A DNA stretch of 64,000 nt from Eisenbergiella sp963559585. GTDB lineage: Bacteria > Bacillota > Clostridia > Lachnospirales > Lachnospiraceae. Shown here piece by piece: positions 24,295 to 32,221 of the stretch. The translations under genes were made by a program, and so were the position numbers. Each line of letters begins with the position of its first letter. Within the stretch, counting starts at the first letter, position 1. The stretch is from NCBI GenBank assembly GCA_963559585.1, contig CAUWLJ010000010.1, forward strand, positions 1 to 64,000. The letters run 5' to 3'. The notes under the pieces were generated by a model that saw only the letters and a program-made list of their open reading frames with translations, did not search any database and was not told where the DNA came from.

Positions 24295-25848
24295 ATGAAA
24301 AAGAAACGGTTATTCAGTATGGCGCTGGCGGCTGTGATGGCAGTGTCCGTAATGGGCTGCGGAGGAGGAGCGGCAGAAAGCGGCCAGGCAGGGGGCTCAG
24401 AGGGAGACTCTGCCGGAGCGGAGAGCACATCCGGCGGAGAGAGGGTTCCGATCAGATGGCTGACCACAGGCGACGCGGCAGCGGCTGCAATCCAGGACGG
24501 AGACCGCATCGTGGAGGCGATCAACGAAAAGCTGGGAATCGATCTGACGGTGGAGATCGTGCCGGAGGGAAATGTGGAGAAGGTCAACGTGGCAATGGCG
24601 TCGGGAGACTTCCCGGATGTGGTCACCGGCTCCTATGGAACCAGCGCTACCCAGCAGTGGATTGACGACGGCATGGTCATCCCTCTGAACGGCTACTTTG
24701 ACAAGCTGACCAACATGAAGAAATGGCTGGAGGAGGATTACCCATGGACGGCTGTTGAGGGACAGTATTATGGGATTCCTTTCATCACTCAGTACAATGC
24801 GGCCAATACCCTGATCCTCATGCGTCAGGACTGGCTGGACAATCTGGGACTTTCTTATCCCACCACTCTGGATGAGATGAAGGAAGTGATGCTTGCCTTT
24901 ACCAACGATGATCCGGACGGAAACGGACAGAACGATACCTACGGCTTTACCGCAGATAAGCCTACGGGCAACACTCCCTTTGACTGGGCGTTCTATGCCT
25001 ATGGCCGTAAATATGCGGATTACGCACTGGATGAAAACGATCAGGTGATCCCTGTGTTTGAGGACCCCTCCTTCATTCCCGGCATGACCTACATCAAGGA
25101 GCTGTGGGATCTGAAGGTGATCGATCCTGAGCTGATGCTTAACGATATGGCCAAGAAGGAGGAAAAGTTCTATCAGGGAAAGGCCGGCTCCATGTGGGCG
25201 CCCCTGTTCCGTAACATCAGCCGCCATGAAAACAGTGTGAGGGAGCTGTATCCTGATGCTGCCCTCACCTATGGCCTGGCACCCGCAGGTCCTGACGGAG
25301 CCAGAGGAATGAGCCCTCAGGGTAAAGGTGGAATGATGACCTGTATCACAACGGCCTGTGAGAATCAGGACAAGGCGGCGGAATTTGTGGATTTCATGAT
25401 CTCTGAGGAGGGCAACAATCTGCTCCGTCTGGGAATCGAGGGGATCCATTATACCAAGAACGGGGATGAGATCGTATTCAACGAGGAGGAAAGGGCAAAG
25501 GATTCCTTCGCGGCGGACGGATGGGCGCATGCCCTGGCATGGGGCTCCTTCTACTGGCCTCTGGAAAGCGAATATATTCCGGCATCTGACCCCAACAGAG
25601 AGAAGGCTCTGGAGACGGTGGAGCTGGCTACCCAGTGTCAGGTTCCCAACCTGATCAAGCAGAAAACACCCATGGAGATCGAGAACCTGTCTGCACTGAA
25701 CGACATCTATATCCAGTATTTCTCAGACATGCTCCAGGGCAAGATTTCCATCGAGGAGGGCACGAAGAAGCTGAGCGAGTCCTGGAGAAGCCAGGGAGGA
25801 GACGAGCTGCTGAAGGAGCTGAACGAGGTGTATCACGCAGGAAAGTAA
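24295..25848 (+). CDS. Extracellular solute-binding lipoprotein of the ABC importer
   Basis: A 517-residue family 1 solute-binding protein. The signal peptide ends in the lipobox VMGC (Cys22), followed by a Gly/Ser/Ala-rich tether. The body shows the usual features of oligosaccharide-binding proteins of this class: a calcium-like loop DDPDGNGQNDTYG near residues 203-215 and the late AAEFVDFMISEEG. The start is the ATG at 24295 with GAGGG upstream; longer frames are not supported. It probably captures a sulfated sugar for the two permeases. The exact ligand cannot be read. Confidence 0.9.
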   Translation: MKKKRLFSMALAAVMAVSVMGCGGGAAESGQAGGSEGDSAGAESTSGGERVPIRWLTTGDAAAAAIQDGDRIVEAINEKLGIDLTVEIVPEGNVEKVNVAMASGDFPDVVTGSYGTSATQQWIDDGMVIPLNGYFDKLTNMKKWLEEDYPWTAVEGQYYGIPFITQYNAANTLILMRQDWLDNLGLSYPTTLDEMKEVMLAFTNDDPDGNGQNDTYGFTADKPTGNTPFDWAFYAYGRKYADYALDENDQVIPVFEDPSFIPGMTYIKELWDLKVIDPELMLNDMAKKEEKFYQGKAGSMWAPLFRNISRHENSVRELYPDAALTYGLAPAGPDGARGMSPQGKGGMMTCITTACENQDKAAEFVDFMISEEGNNLLRLGIEGIHYTKNGDEIVFNEEERAKDSFAADGWAHALAWGSFYWPLESEYIPASDPNREKALETVELATQCQVPNLIKQKTPMEIENLSALNDIYIQYFSDMLQGKISIEEGTKKLSESWRSQGGDELLKELNEVYHAGK

Positions 25849-25964
25849 GCCTTGCGTTTTCTGAATGGCGGCTGTTTTGAGGGAGCATCAGAAACAGCCG
25901 GGAAGGAGCTGGGAAGCCGTATCTGCGGTTTCTCAGCCTTCCGTCGTATGGAGGATGCTCCGGA

Positions 25965-27434
25965 ATGGAGAGGAAAATGGAGAAGAAGCCCAATATTCTA
26001 TATATTATGGCAGATGATCAGGGGGCGTGGGCTATGAACTGCGCCGGAACCCCCGAGCTTTATACGCCAAATCTGAACCGGATCGCGGAGAACGGAATGC
26101 GTTTTACTCATTTTTACTGCGCCTCCCCGGTCTGTTCCCCTGCCAGGGCCTCTCTGCTCACAGGCAGGATGCCCTCTGCACATGGGGTACACGACTGGCT
26201 GCGCGGCGGCAGTGTGGACGCGGAGAGGTTTGCCGAACAGGGAAAGGAAAATCCCTACGGCGGGTATGCGGACGAAAGGAAGCCAATCGGCTATCTGGAC
26301 GGCTTTACTGCCTATACGGATGTGCTCAGCCGGGGAGGTTATACCTGTGCGTTGTCCGGCAAATGGCATCTGGGGGACAGCGTAAGGCCTCAGCATGGGT
26401 TTGAGAAATGGTACAGCATCGGTAAGGGCGGCTGCTTCTATTATCATCCCGATATTGTGGAGCATGGGCAGATTCATGTGGAGCATGGAAGGTATGTGAC
26501 GGAGCTTTTCACCGATCAGGCGCTGCAGTTCCTGGATGAATTGGCCCGGGAGGAGGAGCCCTTCTATCTGGCTGTCCATTATACTGCGCCCCACTCTCCC
26601 TGGGGGGCGGAGCATCACCCTGCCAAATGGATCGACTATTATGAAAACTGTGGATTTGAAAGCATTCCTGATCTTCCTGATCATCCCGACCTGGTGACCG
26701 GGCCGGTGTATGGGACACCTGCCAGAAAAGAGAACCTGAGAGGGTATTTTGCGGCAGTGAGCGCCATGGACGAGCAGATCGGACGCCTTCTGGACGCTTT
26801 GGAGGAAAAAGGGCTTTCCGAGGACACCATTGTTATTTTCACGGCGGACAACGGAATGAGCATGGGGCATCACGGCGTGTGGGGAAAAGGAAACGGAACC
26901 TTTCCCATGAATATGTACGATTCCGCTATTCTGGTACCCTTCCTGATCTCCTGGCCGGGAAAAATCGGGGCAGGCAGTGTCTGCGGGGAGGCTGTGAGCG
27001 CCTGCGACCTGTATCCCACTCTGCTGGAGCTTGCCGGGATGGAGGACGGGCTGCCGGAGGGGCTGCCGGGACGAAGCTTCCTGCCTCTTTTGCAGGGAGA
27101 GGAGGGCTGCGCAGGGGAAACCGTCATTTACGGGGAATACGGCCCGGTGCATATGATACGGACACAGGAATGGAAGTACGTGCACAGATACCCTTACGGA
27201 AAGCATGAGCTGTTTTATCTGACGCAGGATCCGGGAGAGACGGTGAATCTGTACGGACAGCCCGGGTATGAGGAGGTGACGGTGAGATTAAAGAAACGGA
27301 TGGAGGAATGGTTCCAAAAATACACAGATCCTGCCCTGGATGGAACCAGGGAAGGCGTTACCGGGTCAGGACAGCTTGACCGGGCAGGGATCTACGCGGT
27401 GCGAAGGGATGTGTATGCGCCTGTGGGCACATGA
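25965..27434 (+). CDS. Sulfatase, formylglycine-type, no signal peptide
   Basis: A 489-residue arylsulfatase-type enzyme that removes sulfate esters from sugars. The active-site motif CSPAR starts at Cys57, which must be oxidised to formylglycine by an anaerobic radical-SAM maturase not present in this window. Metal-binding acids lie in ADDQG (Asp17, Asp18) and FTADNGMSMGHHG. The C-terminal sub-domain ends in HELFYLTQDPGETVNLYG, as in sugar sulfatases. The N terminus (MERKMEKKPNILYIMADDQ) has no signal sequence, so it should act in the cytoplasm on imported sugars. GGAGG lies ten bases before the ATG at 25965; an ATG at 25977 is an alternative. It follows the importer genes by 116 bases. Confidence 0.92.
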   Translation: MERKMEKKPNILYIMADDQGAWAMNCAGTPELYTPNLNRIAENGMRFTHFYCASPVCSPARASLLTGRMPSAHGVHDWLRGGSVDAERFAEQGKENPYGGYADERKPIGYLDGFTAYTDVLSRGGYTCALSGKWHLGDSVRPQHGFEKWYSIGKGGCFYYHPDIVEHGQIHVEHGRYVTELFTDQALQFLDELAREEEPFYLAVHYTAPHSPWGAEHHPAKWIDYYENCGFESIPDLPDHPDLVTGPVYGTPARKENLRGYFAAVSAMDEQIGRLLDALEEKGLSEDTIVIFTADNGMSMGHHGVWGKGNGTFPMNMYDSAILVPFLISWPGKIGAGSVCGEAVSACDLYPTLLELAGMEDGLPEGLPGRSFLPLLQGEEGCAGETVIYGEYGPVHMIRTQEWKYVHRYPYGKHELFYLTQDPGETVNLYGQPGYEEVTVRLKKRMEEWFQKYTDPALDGTREGVTGSGQLDRAGIYAVRRDVYAPVGT

Positions 27435-27521
27435 GGGGGTATGCAGGCGCAGGCCGGACTGTTATACTGGACGAAAAGAAAACGAAGGAAAAATGTGCGG
27501 AAACGGAGGAAAACAGGAGAA

Positions 27522-28913
27522 ATGAAAAGACCCAATCTGCTGTTTATTTTTATGGACGATATGGGCTGGAGGGATCTGGCCTGTTCGGGGAGCAGCTTTT
27601 ATGAGACGCCCCGTATTGACAGGCTGTGCAGCCAGGGTATGTTTTTTGAGAACGCCTATGCCTCCTGCCCGGTCTGCTCGCCCTCCAGGGCCAGCTTTCT
27701 AACCGGAAAATACCCGGCAAGGCTTAAAGTGACGGACTGGATCGACATGAGCGGCACATGTCATCCGCTGAGGGGAAAGCTTGTGGATGCGCCGTATCTG
27801 AAGCATCTGCCGGAGGGCGAATACACCATCGCCCAGGCATTGAAGGATGAGGGATACTGTACCTGGCATGTGGGAAAATGGCATCTGGGAGGCAGGGAGT
27901 ATTACCCGGAGTATTTTGGATTCGACAGGAATATAGGAGGCTGTTCCTGGGGCCATCCCAACCAGGGCTACTTTGCCCCATATGGAATCGAGACGCTGCC
28001 GGAAGGGCCGGAGGGAGAATATCTGACCGACCGTCTGACGGACGAGGCAATCCGCCTGCTGGACGGGCACAGGGAGGAAGGCGGGGAGAAGCCGTTTTTC
28101 CTGAATCTGTGCTTCTATGCAGTGCATACCCCCATCCAGGCAAAGGAGGAGGATATTGCCCGGTTTGAGGAAAAGGCCCGCAGGCTGGGGCTGGATCGGG
28201 AGCAGGCGCTGGAGGAAGGAGAAGAATTCCGAACCGTGGACAAGGCGGGGAGGAGAGTGGTCAGAAGAAGGCTTCAGTCCGATCCGGTCTACGCGGCCAT
28301 GATCTGGAACCTGGATCAGAACGTGGGAAGGCTTTTGGATACGCTTGAGCGAAACGGTCAGGCGGAGGATACGGTGGTGGTATTCACCTCGGACAACGGA
28401 GGACTGGCAACGGCGGAGGGGTCTCCCACCTGCAACGCTCCGGCGGCGGAGGGAAAGGGCTGGATGTATGAAGGTGGTACCAGGGTTCCCCTCCTGATCC
28501 GGTATCCGGCCATGATAAAGCCGGGAAGCCGGTGCAGAACGCCGGTGACCACGCCCGACTTTTATCCTACCTTCCTGGAGCTGGCCGGAGGGGCAGTAAA
28601 GGAGGGCTGCGGGGTGGATGGACGGAGCATGGTTCCCCTTTTCAGGCAGGAGGCTGTGGAGGAGCGCCCCATTTTCTGGCATTATCCTCATTACGGGAAT
28701 CAGGGCGGCCAGCCCGGCGCATCGGTGCTTCTGGGCAGATGGAAGCTGATCGAATTGTATGAGGACGGCTGTGAGGAGCTGTACGATCTGGAGAAGGATC
28801 TGCCGGAGAGGGAAAATCTGATAGAACGGTATCCCAGGAAGGCGGAGGAGCTGAGATCGCTGCTGCATCAGTGGCAGAAGGAGACGGGGGCAGTGTTTCC
28901 GGAGAGGGCGTAA
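27522..28913 (+). CDS. Second sulfatase, formylglycine-type, no signal peptide
   Basis: A 463-residue sulfatase. The active-site motif CSPSR starts at Cys52. Metal ligands lie in FMDDMGW (Asp12, Asp13) and in VFTSDNGG. The substrate-facing part (THPNQGYFAPYG-like segment and a 60-residue helical insert near 215-265) differs from the first sulfatase, so the two probably remove sulfate from different positions or sugars. The start is the ATG at 27522 with AGGAGA upstream; longer frames give an arginine-rich artefact. No signal peptide is present. It is the last gene of the operon and is followed by a bidirectional terminator. Confidence 0.91.
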   Translation: MKRPNLLFIFMDDMGWRDLACSGSSFYETPRIDRLCSQGMFFENAYASCPVCSPSRASFLTGKYPARLKVTDWIDMSGTCHPLRGKLVDAPYLKHLPEGEYTIAQALKDEGYCTWHVGKWHLGGREYYPEYFGFDRNIGGCSWGHPNQGYFAPYGIETLPEGPEGEYLTDRLTDEAIRLLDGHREEGGEKPFFLNLCFYAVHTPIQAKEEDIARFEEKARRLGLDREQALEEGEEFRTVDKAGRRVVRRRLQSDPVYAAMIWNLDQNVGRLLDTLERNGQAEDTVVVFTSDNGGLATAEGSPTCNAPAAEGKGWMYEGGTRVPLLIRYPAMIKPGSRCRTPVTTPDFYPTFLELAGGAVKEGCGVDGRSMVPLFRQEAVEERPIFWHYPHYGNQGGQPGASVLLGRWKLIELYEDGCEELYDLEKDLPERENLIERYPRKAEELRSLLHQWQKETGAVFPERA

Positions 28914-28934
28914 TGCGGCGCTGCCGGCAAAAAA

Positions 28935-28978
28935 AACGGATGATCCTGTGCAAAAAGCACATGAATCATCCGTTTTTT
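28935..28978. terminator. Bidirectional terminator between convergent genes
   Basis: A ten-bp stem (28935-28944 with 28965-28974) with an inner GTGC/GCAC hairpin, an A run before and a T run after. It can stop the sulfatase operon from the left and the ptb-buk unit from the right. Confidence 0.85.
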
Positions 28979-28987
28979 AAAGAATCC

Positions 28988-29040
28988 GTTTTGACCGGAA
29001 AATACCGCTGGAACTTATAACGGTTCAGCCACATCGGTTT
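28988..29040. repeat. Family B repeat fragments
   Basis: GTTTTGACCG near 28988 and TAACGGTTCAGCCACATCGG at 29018-29037 resemble parts of the tandem elements at 35590-35869 in rearranged order. Confidence 0.45.
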
Positions 29041-29054
29041 GCAGGACTGTGAAC

Positions 29055-29459
29055 CTACAGCTCCAGAATCTCCTGGGCCAGTTCAATGGCGTCCTCCAGG
29101 CAGCCGGGGCAGCTTCTCAGCGGATTCCCGGTATCCACACCCTTCAGCTCCCGGCAGATGGTGGAGCCGTTCTTTTCCTGAAAACGCTGCATGATCTGGC
29201 TGGTATACTTGTAGGTGCTGGTTTTCGTTTTGGGATCCGCAAGGCAGCCGTCGCTGTATTTGAAGCCGGCCAGCATGATGGCTCCGGCGATGGCTCCGCA
29301 GGTTCCGTCCATGCAGCCCATTCCGGCCCCAAAGCCTTCACAGGCCTTAAAGATCACTTCCTCTGGCACGCCCGCCTCCTGGGCAAAAGCACAGGCCACG
29401 GCCTGGCAGCAGTTGTAGTTACGGGCGCGCTTTTCAAATGCAAGTTCTTTTTTGGTCAT
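29055..29459 (-). CDS. C_GCAxxG_C_C family protein (possible redox protein)
   Basis: A 134-residue cytoplasmic protein with the cysteine pattern of the C_GCAxxG_C_C family: NCCQAV near residue 16, GMGCMDGTCGAIAGAIM near 46-62, and later cysteines in SDGCLAD, STICREL and RSCPGCLED. Such proteins are thought to be redox- or metal-active, but the reaction is unknown. GAGGT precedes the ATG. It lies 14 bases after butyrate kinase on the same strand and is probably the last gene of the ptb-buk unit, although a link to butyrate metabolism is not established. Confidence 0.82.
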   Translation of the reverse strand: MTKKELAFEKRARNYNCCQAVACAFAQEAGVPEEVIFKACEGFGAGMGCMDGTCGAIAGAIMLAGFKYSDGCLADPKTKTSTYKYTSQIMQRFQEKNGSTICRELKGVDTGNPLRSCPGCLEDAIELAQEILEL

Positions 29460-29473
29460 ATTTTACCTCTGTA

Positions 29474-30541
29474 TCAATAAGCCTTTGCTTCTTCCTCGCC
29501 GTTCATCACGCGCAGGCCGCCCTGAACCAGGGCCAGAAGCTCGTCCTCGCCGGGATAGATCACGAAGTCGGCGATCCAGCCCACGCGCTTTTTCAGATCC
29601 TCGCAGGTTACTTTAGAGTAGGCGATGCCGCCGGTGAGGATAATCTTGTCAACCTTTCCTTCCAGGACGGCAGCCATGGCTCCGATATCCTTTGCCATCT
29701 GGTAGTGGAAAGCGTCCAGAACGTTCTTGTATTCCTCAACTCCCTCAAGTGCCTTGTCCTCCACGATACGGGCATCATTGGTGCCAACATAGCCGTTGAA
29801 GCCGCCGCCGCCCACCAGCTTCTTGTAGATCTCCTTTTCGGTATATTTGCCGGAGAAGCACAGCTTTACCAGATCACCGGCAGGAACGGTTCCGGCTCTT
29901 TCAGGGGAGAATGCGCCCTCGCCGTCCAGGATGTTGTTCACGTCCACGATCCTGCCGCCCTTGTGAGCGCCAACGGAGCAGCCGCCGCCCATATGCACCA
30001 CGATCAGGTTCAGATCCTCATAAGGAATGCCGGACTCTTTGGCATATCTTCTGGCGACTGCCTTCTGATTCAGCGCATGGAAGATGCTTCTTCTGGGAAG
30101 CTCAGGACAGCCGGAATATCTGGCGATGGGAGCCAGCTCGTCCACTACCACAGGGTCTACGATAAATGCGGGAACACCGATGGCGTCTCCGATCTCTCTG
30201 GCCAGGATGCCGCCCAGATTGGAAGCGTGCTGCCCCTGATAGCCGATGGTCAGATCGTGCAGAAGCTCGTCGCTCACCTTATAGGTGCCGCCGGGGATGG
30301 GCTTTAACAGGCCGCCCCGTCCCACGATGAAGTCCAGGGAATGAATATCAAAATTTTTCTCCTTCAGAAGGTCAGTGATAATCTCCTTGCGGAAATCCTT
30401 CTGGTCGATGATGGAGGCATACCTGGAGATCTCCTCTGTGGGATGTCTTAAGGTCTCCTCAAAGAGAAGGGTTTCGTCCTCGAATACGCCGATCTTGGTG
30501 GAGGTGGAGCCGGGATTGATGATTAAGCTCTTAAAAGACAT
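29474..30541 (-). CDS. buk: Butyrate kinase
   Basis: A 355-residue kinase of the acetokinase superfamily that makes ATP and butyrate from butyryl phosphate. It has the N-terminal phosphate-binding INPGSTSTKIGVF, the central VGRGGLLKPIPGGTY, HMGGGCSVGAHKGGRIVDVN in the second phosphate loop, and late ILTGGIAYS. These segments match Buk rather than acetate kinase. AGGAGA precedes the ATG. It follows ptb on the minus strand after a 238-base gap that contains a complete family C repeat and a family A fragment. With Ptb it completes butyrate formation from the operon at 9-15 kb. Confidence 0.95.
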   Translation of the reverse strand: MSFKSLIINPGSTSTKIGVFEDETLLFEETLRHPTEEISRYASIIDQKDFRKEIITDLLKEKNFDIHSLDFIVGRGGLLKPIPGGTYKVSDELLHDLTIGYQGQHASNLGGILAREIGDAIGVPAFIVDPVVVDELAPIARYSGCPELPRRSIFHALNQKAVARRYAKESGIPYEDLNLIVVHMGGGCSVGAHKGGRIVDVNNILDGEGAFSPERAGTVPAGDLVKLCFSGKYTEKEIYKKLVGGGGFNGYVGTNDARIVEDKALEGVEEYKNVLDAFHYQMAKDIGAMAAVLEGKVDKIILTGGIAYSKVTCEDLKKRVGWIADFVIYPGEDELLALVQGGLRVMNGEEEAKAY

Positions 30542-30600
30542 ATCTGTTCTCCTTTATTTGGTGGTGAGCCATTCCCATGCAGCGGGGAAATGGCCGCCTT

Positions 30601-30686
30601 AGAGCGCGTCTGAAAATTGCTTTCTGCCAGATGTGCGGCCCACAAAGCGGGGGGCAGAGGGCGGGAATGAACTTTCAAACATGCTC
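30601..30686. repeat. Family C palindromic element, complete copy (86 bp)
   Basis: The ends are imperfect inverted repeats: AGAGCGCGTCTGAAAATT at the left and AACTTTCAAACATGCTC at the right. The middle is GC-rich. It has no coding capacity. Half copies lie at 5228-5256, 15419-15450 and 38654-38672. It is located between ptb and buk. Confidence 0.7.
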
Positions 30687-30720
30687 CGGGTTATCGGGTT
30701 AAAATGGGGGGGCTTCGTTT

Positions 30721-30749
30721 CTGTTTACCGGCTGTCGGGGAACAGTAAC
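30721..30749 (-). repeat. Family A element, single-hairpin fragment
   Basis: CTGTTTACCGGCTG and GGGGAACAGTAAC reproduce the first hairpin of the family A element in minus orientation, with an altered loop. It lies 31 bases downstream of the ptb stop codon. Confidence 0.55.
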
Positions 30750-30779
30750 GAACATTCCGTAGGCTGAGGCTTTTGACCC

Positions 30780-31703
30780 TTATGCCTTCTGCTTCAGCCC
30801 CTCGGCAACCACGGCTGCAAGAGCGATGGAATTTACCTTGGTTTCAAAGGTATCGGAGCGGCTGGTGAGGATGGCGGGAACGCTGGTTCCGGTGAGGATG
30901 CAGCCGTTTTTCACGCCGGGAACGGTATGCACCAGAGCCTTGTAAACCAGATTGCCTGCATGGATGTCAGGGAAAAGAAGAATGTCCGCATCTCCCTGGA
31001 TTCTGCGGCCGGTGGCTCCCTTGTGCTTGGCAGCCTCAGGGTCGATGGCCAGGTCAAGGGAAAGAGGGCCGTCCACGATGCAGCCGGTGATCTTGCCGTC
31101 CAGATTCATCTGGGTCAGCTCGGCGGCCTCCACGGTAACGGGCATTTTGGGATTTACCACCTCAACGGCTGCCAGAGGGGCTACCTTGGGATTGGCAACG
31201 CCGCAGGCATGAGCCACGGCTACGGTATTTTCAATGATGTGGGTCTTGTCCTCCAGTGTGGGATAGGTCATGAAAGCAACGTCCGTCAGGAACAGAAGCT
31301 GATCCAGAGTGGGAATGTCAAAAACAGCCACATGGGAGAGGGGATTGCCTGTGCGCAGTCCCACTTCCTTGTCCAGGATACTCTTCAGGAAGGTTTTGGT
31401 GTCCACCAGTCCCTTCATATACATATCCACCCTGCCGTCATGGGCAAGCTTTACTGCAGTCAGGGCTGCCGTCCAGGTATCGGGTTCGTGGATGATCTCA
31501 AAATCGGAAATGTCCACGTCTGCCTCAGCGGCCACTGCCTTGATCTTCTCCTCATCGCCTACCAGGATGGCGTTGGCGATACCCCGGTCCTTTGCCGCCC
31601 TTACGGCTTCCAGAACGGCGCTGTCCTGCGCCACTGCAACGGAAACGGTCTTCTGTCCGCATTCCTTTACCTTGGAAATCAGTCCTTCAAAACTTGTACT
31701 CAT
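30780..31703 (-). CDS. ptb: Phosphate butyryltransferase
   Basis: A 307-residue enzyme that exchanges CoA of butyryl-CoA for phosphate and feeds butyrate kinase. Characteristic segments include MKGLVDTKTFLKSILDKEVG, TLEDKTHIIENTVAVAHACG, NPKVAPLAAVEVVNPKMP, and the C-terminal PDIHAGNLVYKALVH and GCILTGTSVPAILTSRSD. The length is usual for Ptb. The start is the ATG at 31703 with GAGGTG upstream; a five-residue longer start lacks a site. It is first in the unit ptb-buk-C_GCAxxG_C_C under a promoter at about 31874-31902. Confidence 0.94.
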   Translation of the reverse strand: MSTSFEGLISKVKECGQKTVSVAVAQDSAVLEAVRAAKDRGIANAILVGDEEKIKAVAAEADVDISDFEIIHEPDTWTAALTAVKLAHDGRVDMYMKGLVDTKTFLKSILDKEVGLRTGNPLSHVAVFDIPTLDQLLFLTDVAFMTYPTLEDKTHIIENTVAVAHACGVANPKVAPLAAVEVVNPKMPVTVEAAELTQMNLDGKITGCIVDGPLSLDLAIDPEAAKHKGATGRRIQGDADILLFPDIHAGNLVYKALVHTVPGVKNGCILTGTSVPAILTSRSDTFETKVNSIALAAVVAEGLKQKA

Positions 31704-31873
31704 TCGTCTGCACCTCATCTGTTTATTTAAATTAATCTGTGTATCTGCAGCAGTTTGGCGTCCTCATCCTGTGTACGGAAGGGCCGGACTGTCACAGCAG
31801 CGGGCGGACAGGGAAAAGAGGCCTGGATCAGGCTGAAAAAGGCCGGATTTATCCTGTACGCACCATTGTTAAA

Positions 31874-31902
31874 ATCATAACACTATTGGAAGGGAAGGTC
31901 AA
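31874..31902 (-). promoter_or_regulatory. Promoter of ptb-buk
   Basis: On the minus strand, TTGACC (31902-31897) and TATGAT (31879-31874) are 17 bases apart. The leader to ptb is about 160 bases, in which I see no clear structure. Confidence 0.7.
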
Positions 31903-31945
31903 GGGCGGGACTGGGTTTGCGCACGGTAAAACGGATGGAGGGTTC

Positions 31946-32084
31946 CTGTTCACGGCAGCCTCAAACGCCTGCCGTTTGAGGCGTGAGAATGTGATTCGGG
32001 AGTGGGCGGGCCTCTTTTGCGCAGCAAAAACTTTCAATAGGCCCGCGAAAGTTACTGTTTACGGGCTTGCCCGTGAACAGTAAC
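31946..32084 (-). repeat. Family A palindromic element, complete copy 2
   Basis: Read on the minus strand it matches the copy at 7327-7468 except for about four substitutions and a one-base difference in the first loop; a 45-base central block is identical. The final TAAC of the far end is missing. It lies between the ptb promoter and the AlbA-type gene. Together the two copies form a long inverted repeat pair 24.5 kb apart. Confidence 0.85.
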
Positions 32085-32132
32085 GATGGAGGGCGGTCTG
32101 AGGGGGATGTCCTGAATGCTTTTTCTTCCTGC

Positions 32133-32195
32133 CCATATTCTAACCAATATTCTAACCAATGGTTGACGAGAATGGTTAGAATGGTTAGAATATGG
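32133..32195 (+). promoter_or_regulatory. Symmetrical operator and promoter of the AlbA-type gene
   Basis: Four copies of TTCTAACCA are present: two on the plus strand (32138-32146, 32150-32158) and two as TGGTTAGAA (32173-32181, 32182-32190). The outermost 14 bases (32133-32146 and 32182-32195) are a perfect inverted repeat. The promoter TTGACG (32163-32168), 17 bases, TAGAAT (32186-32191) is embedded, with the -10 box inside the last copy. This is the layout of a repressor operator, most simply for self-control by the downstream protein. The -10 assignment is by spacing. Confidence 0.65.
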
Positions 32196-32221
32196 ACAGA
32201 ATATTTGCAGGAGGCGATGAG

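Noticed and set aside
27441..27521. Upstream start for the second sulfatase
   Set aside because: The extra 27 residues are mostly Arg and Lys with no homology; the ATG at 27522 has AGGAGA and begins the conserved sulfatase N terminus.
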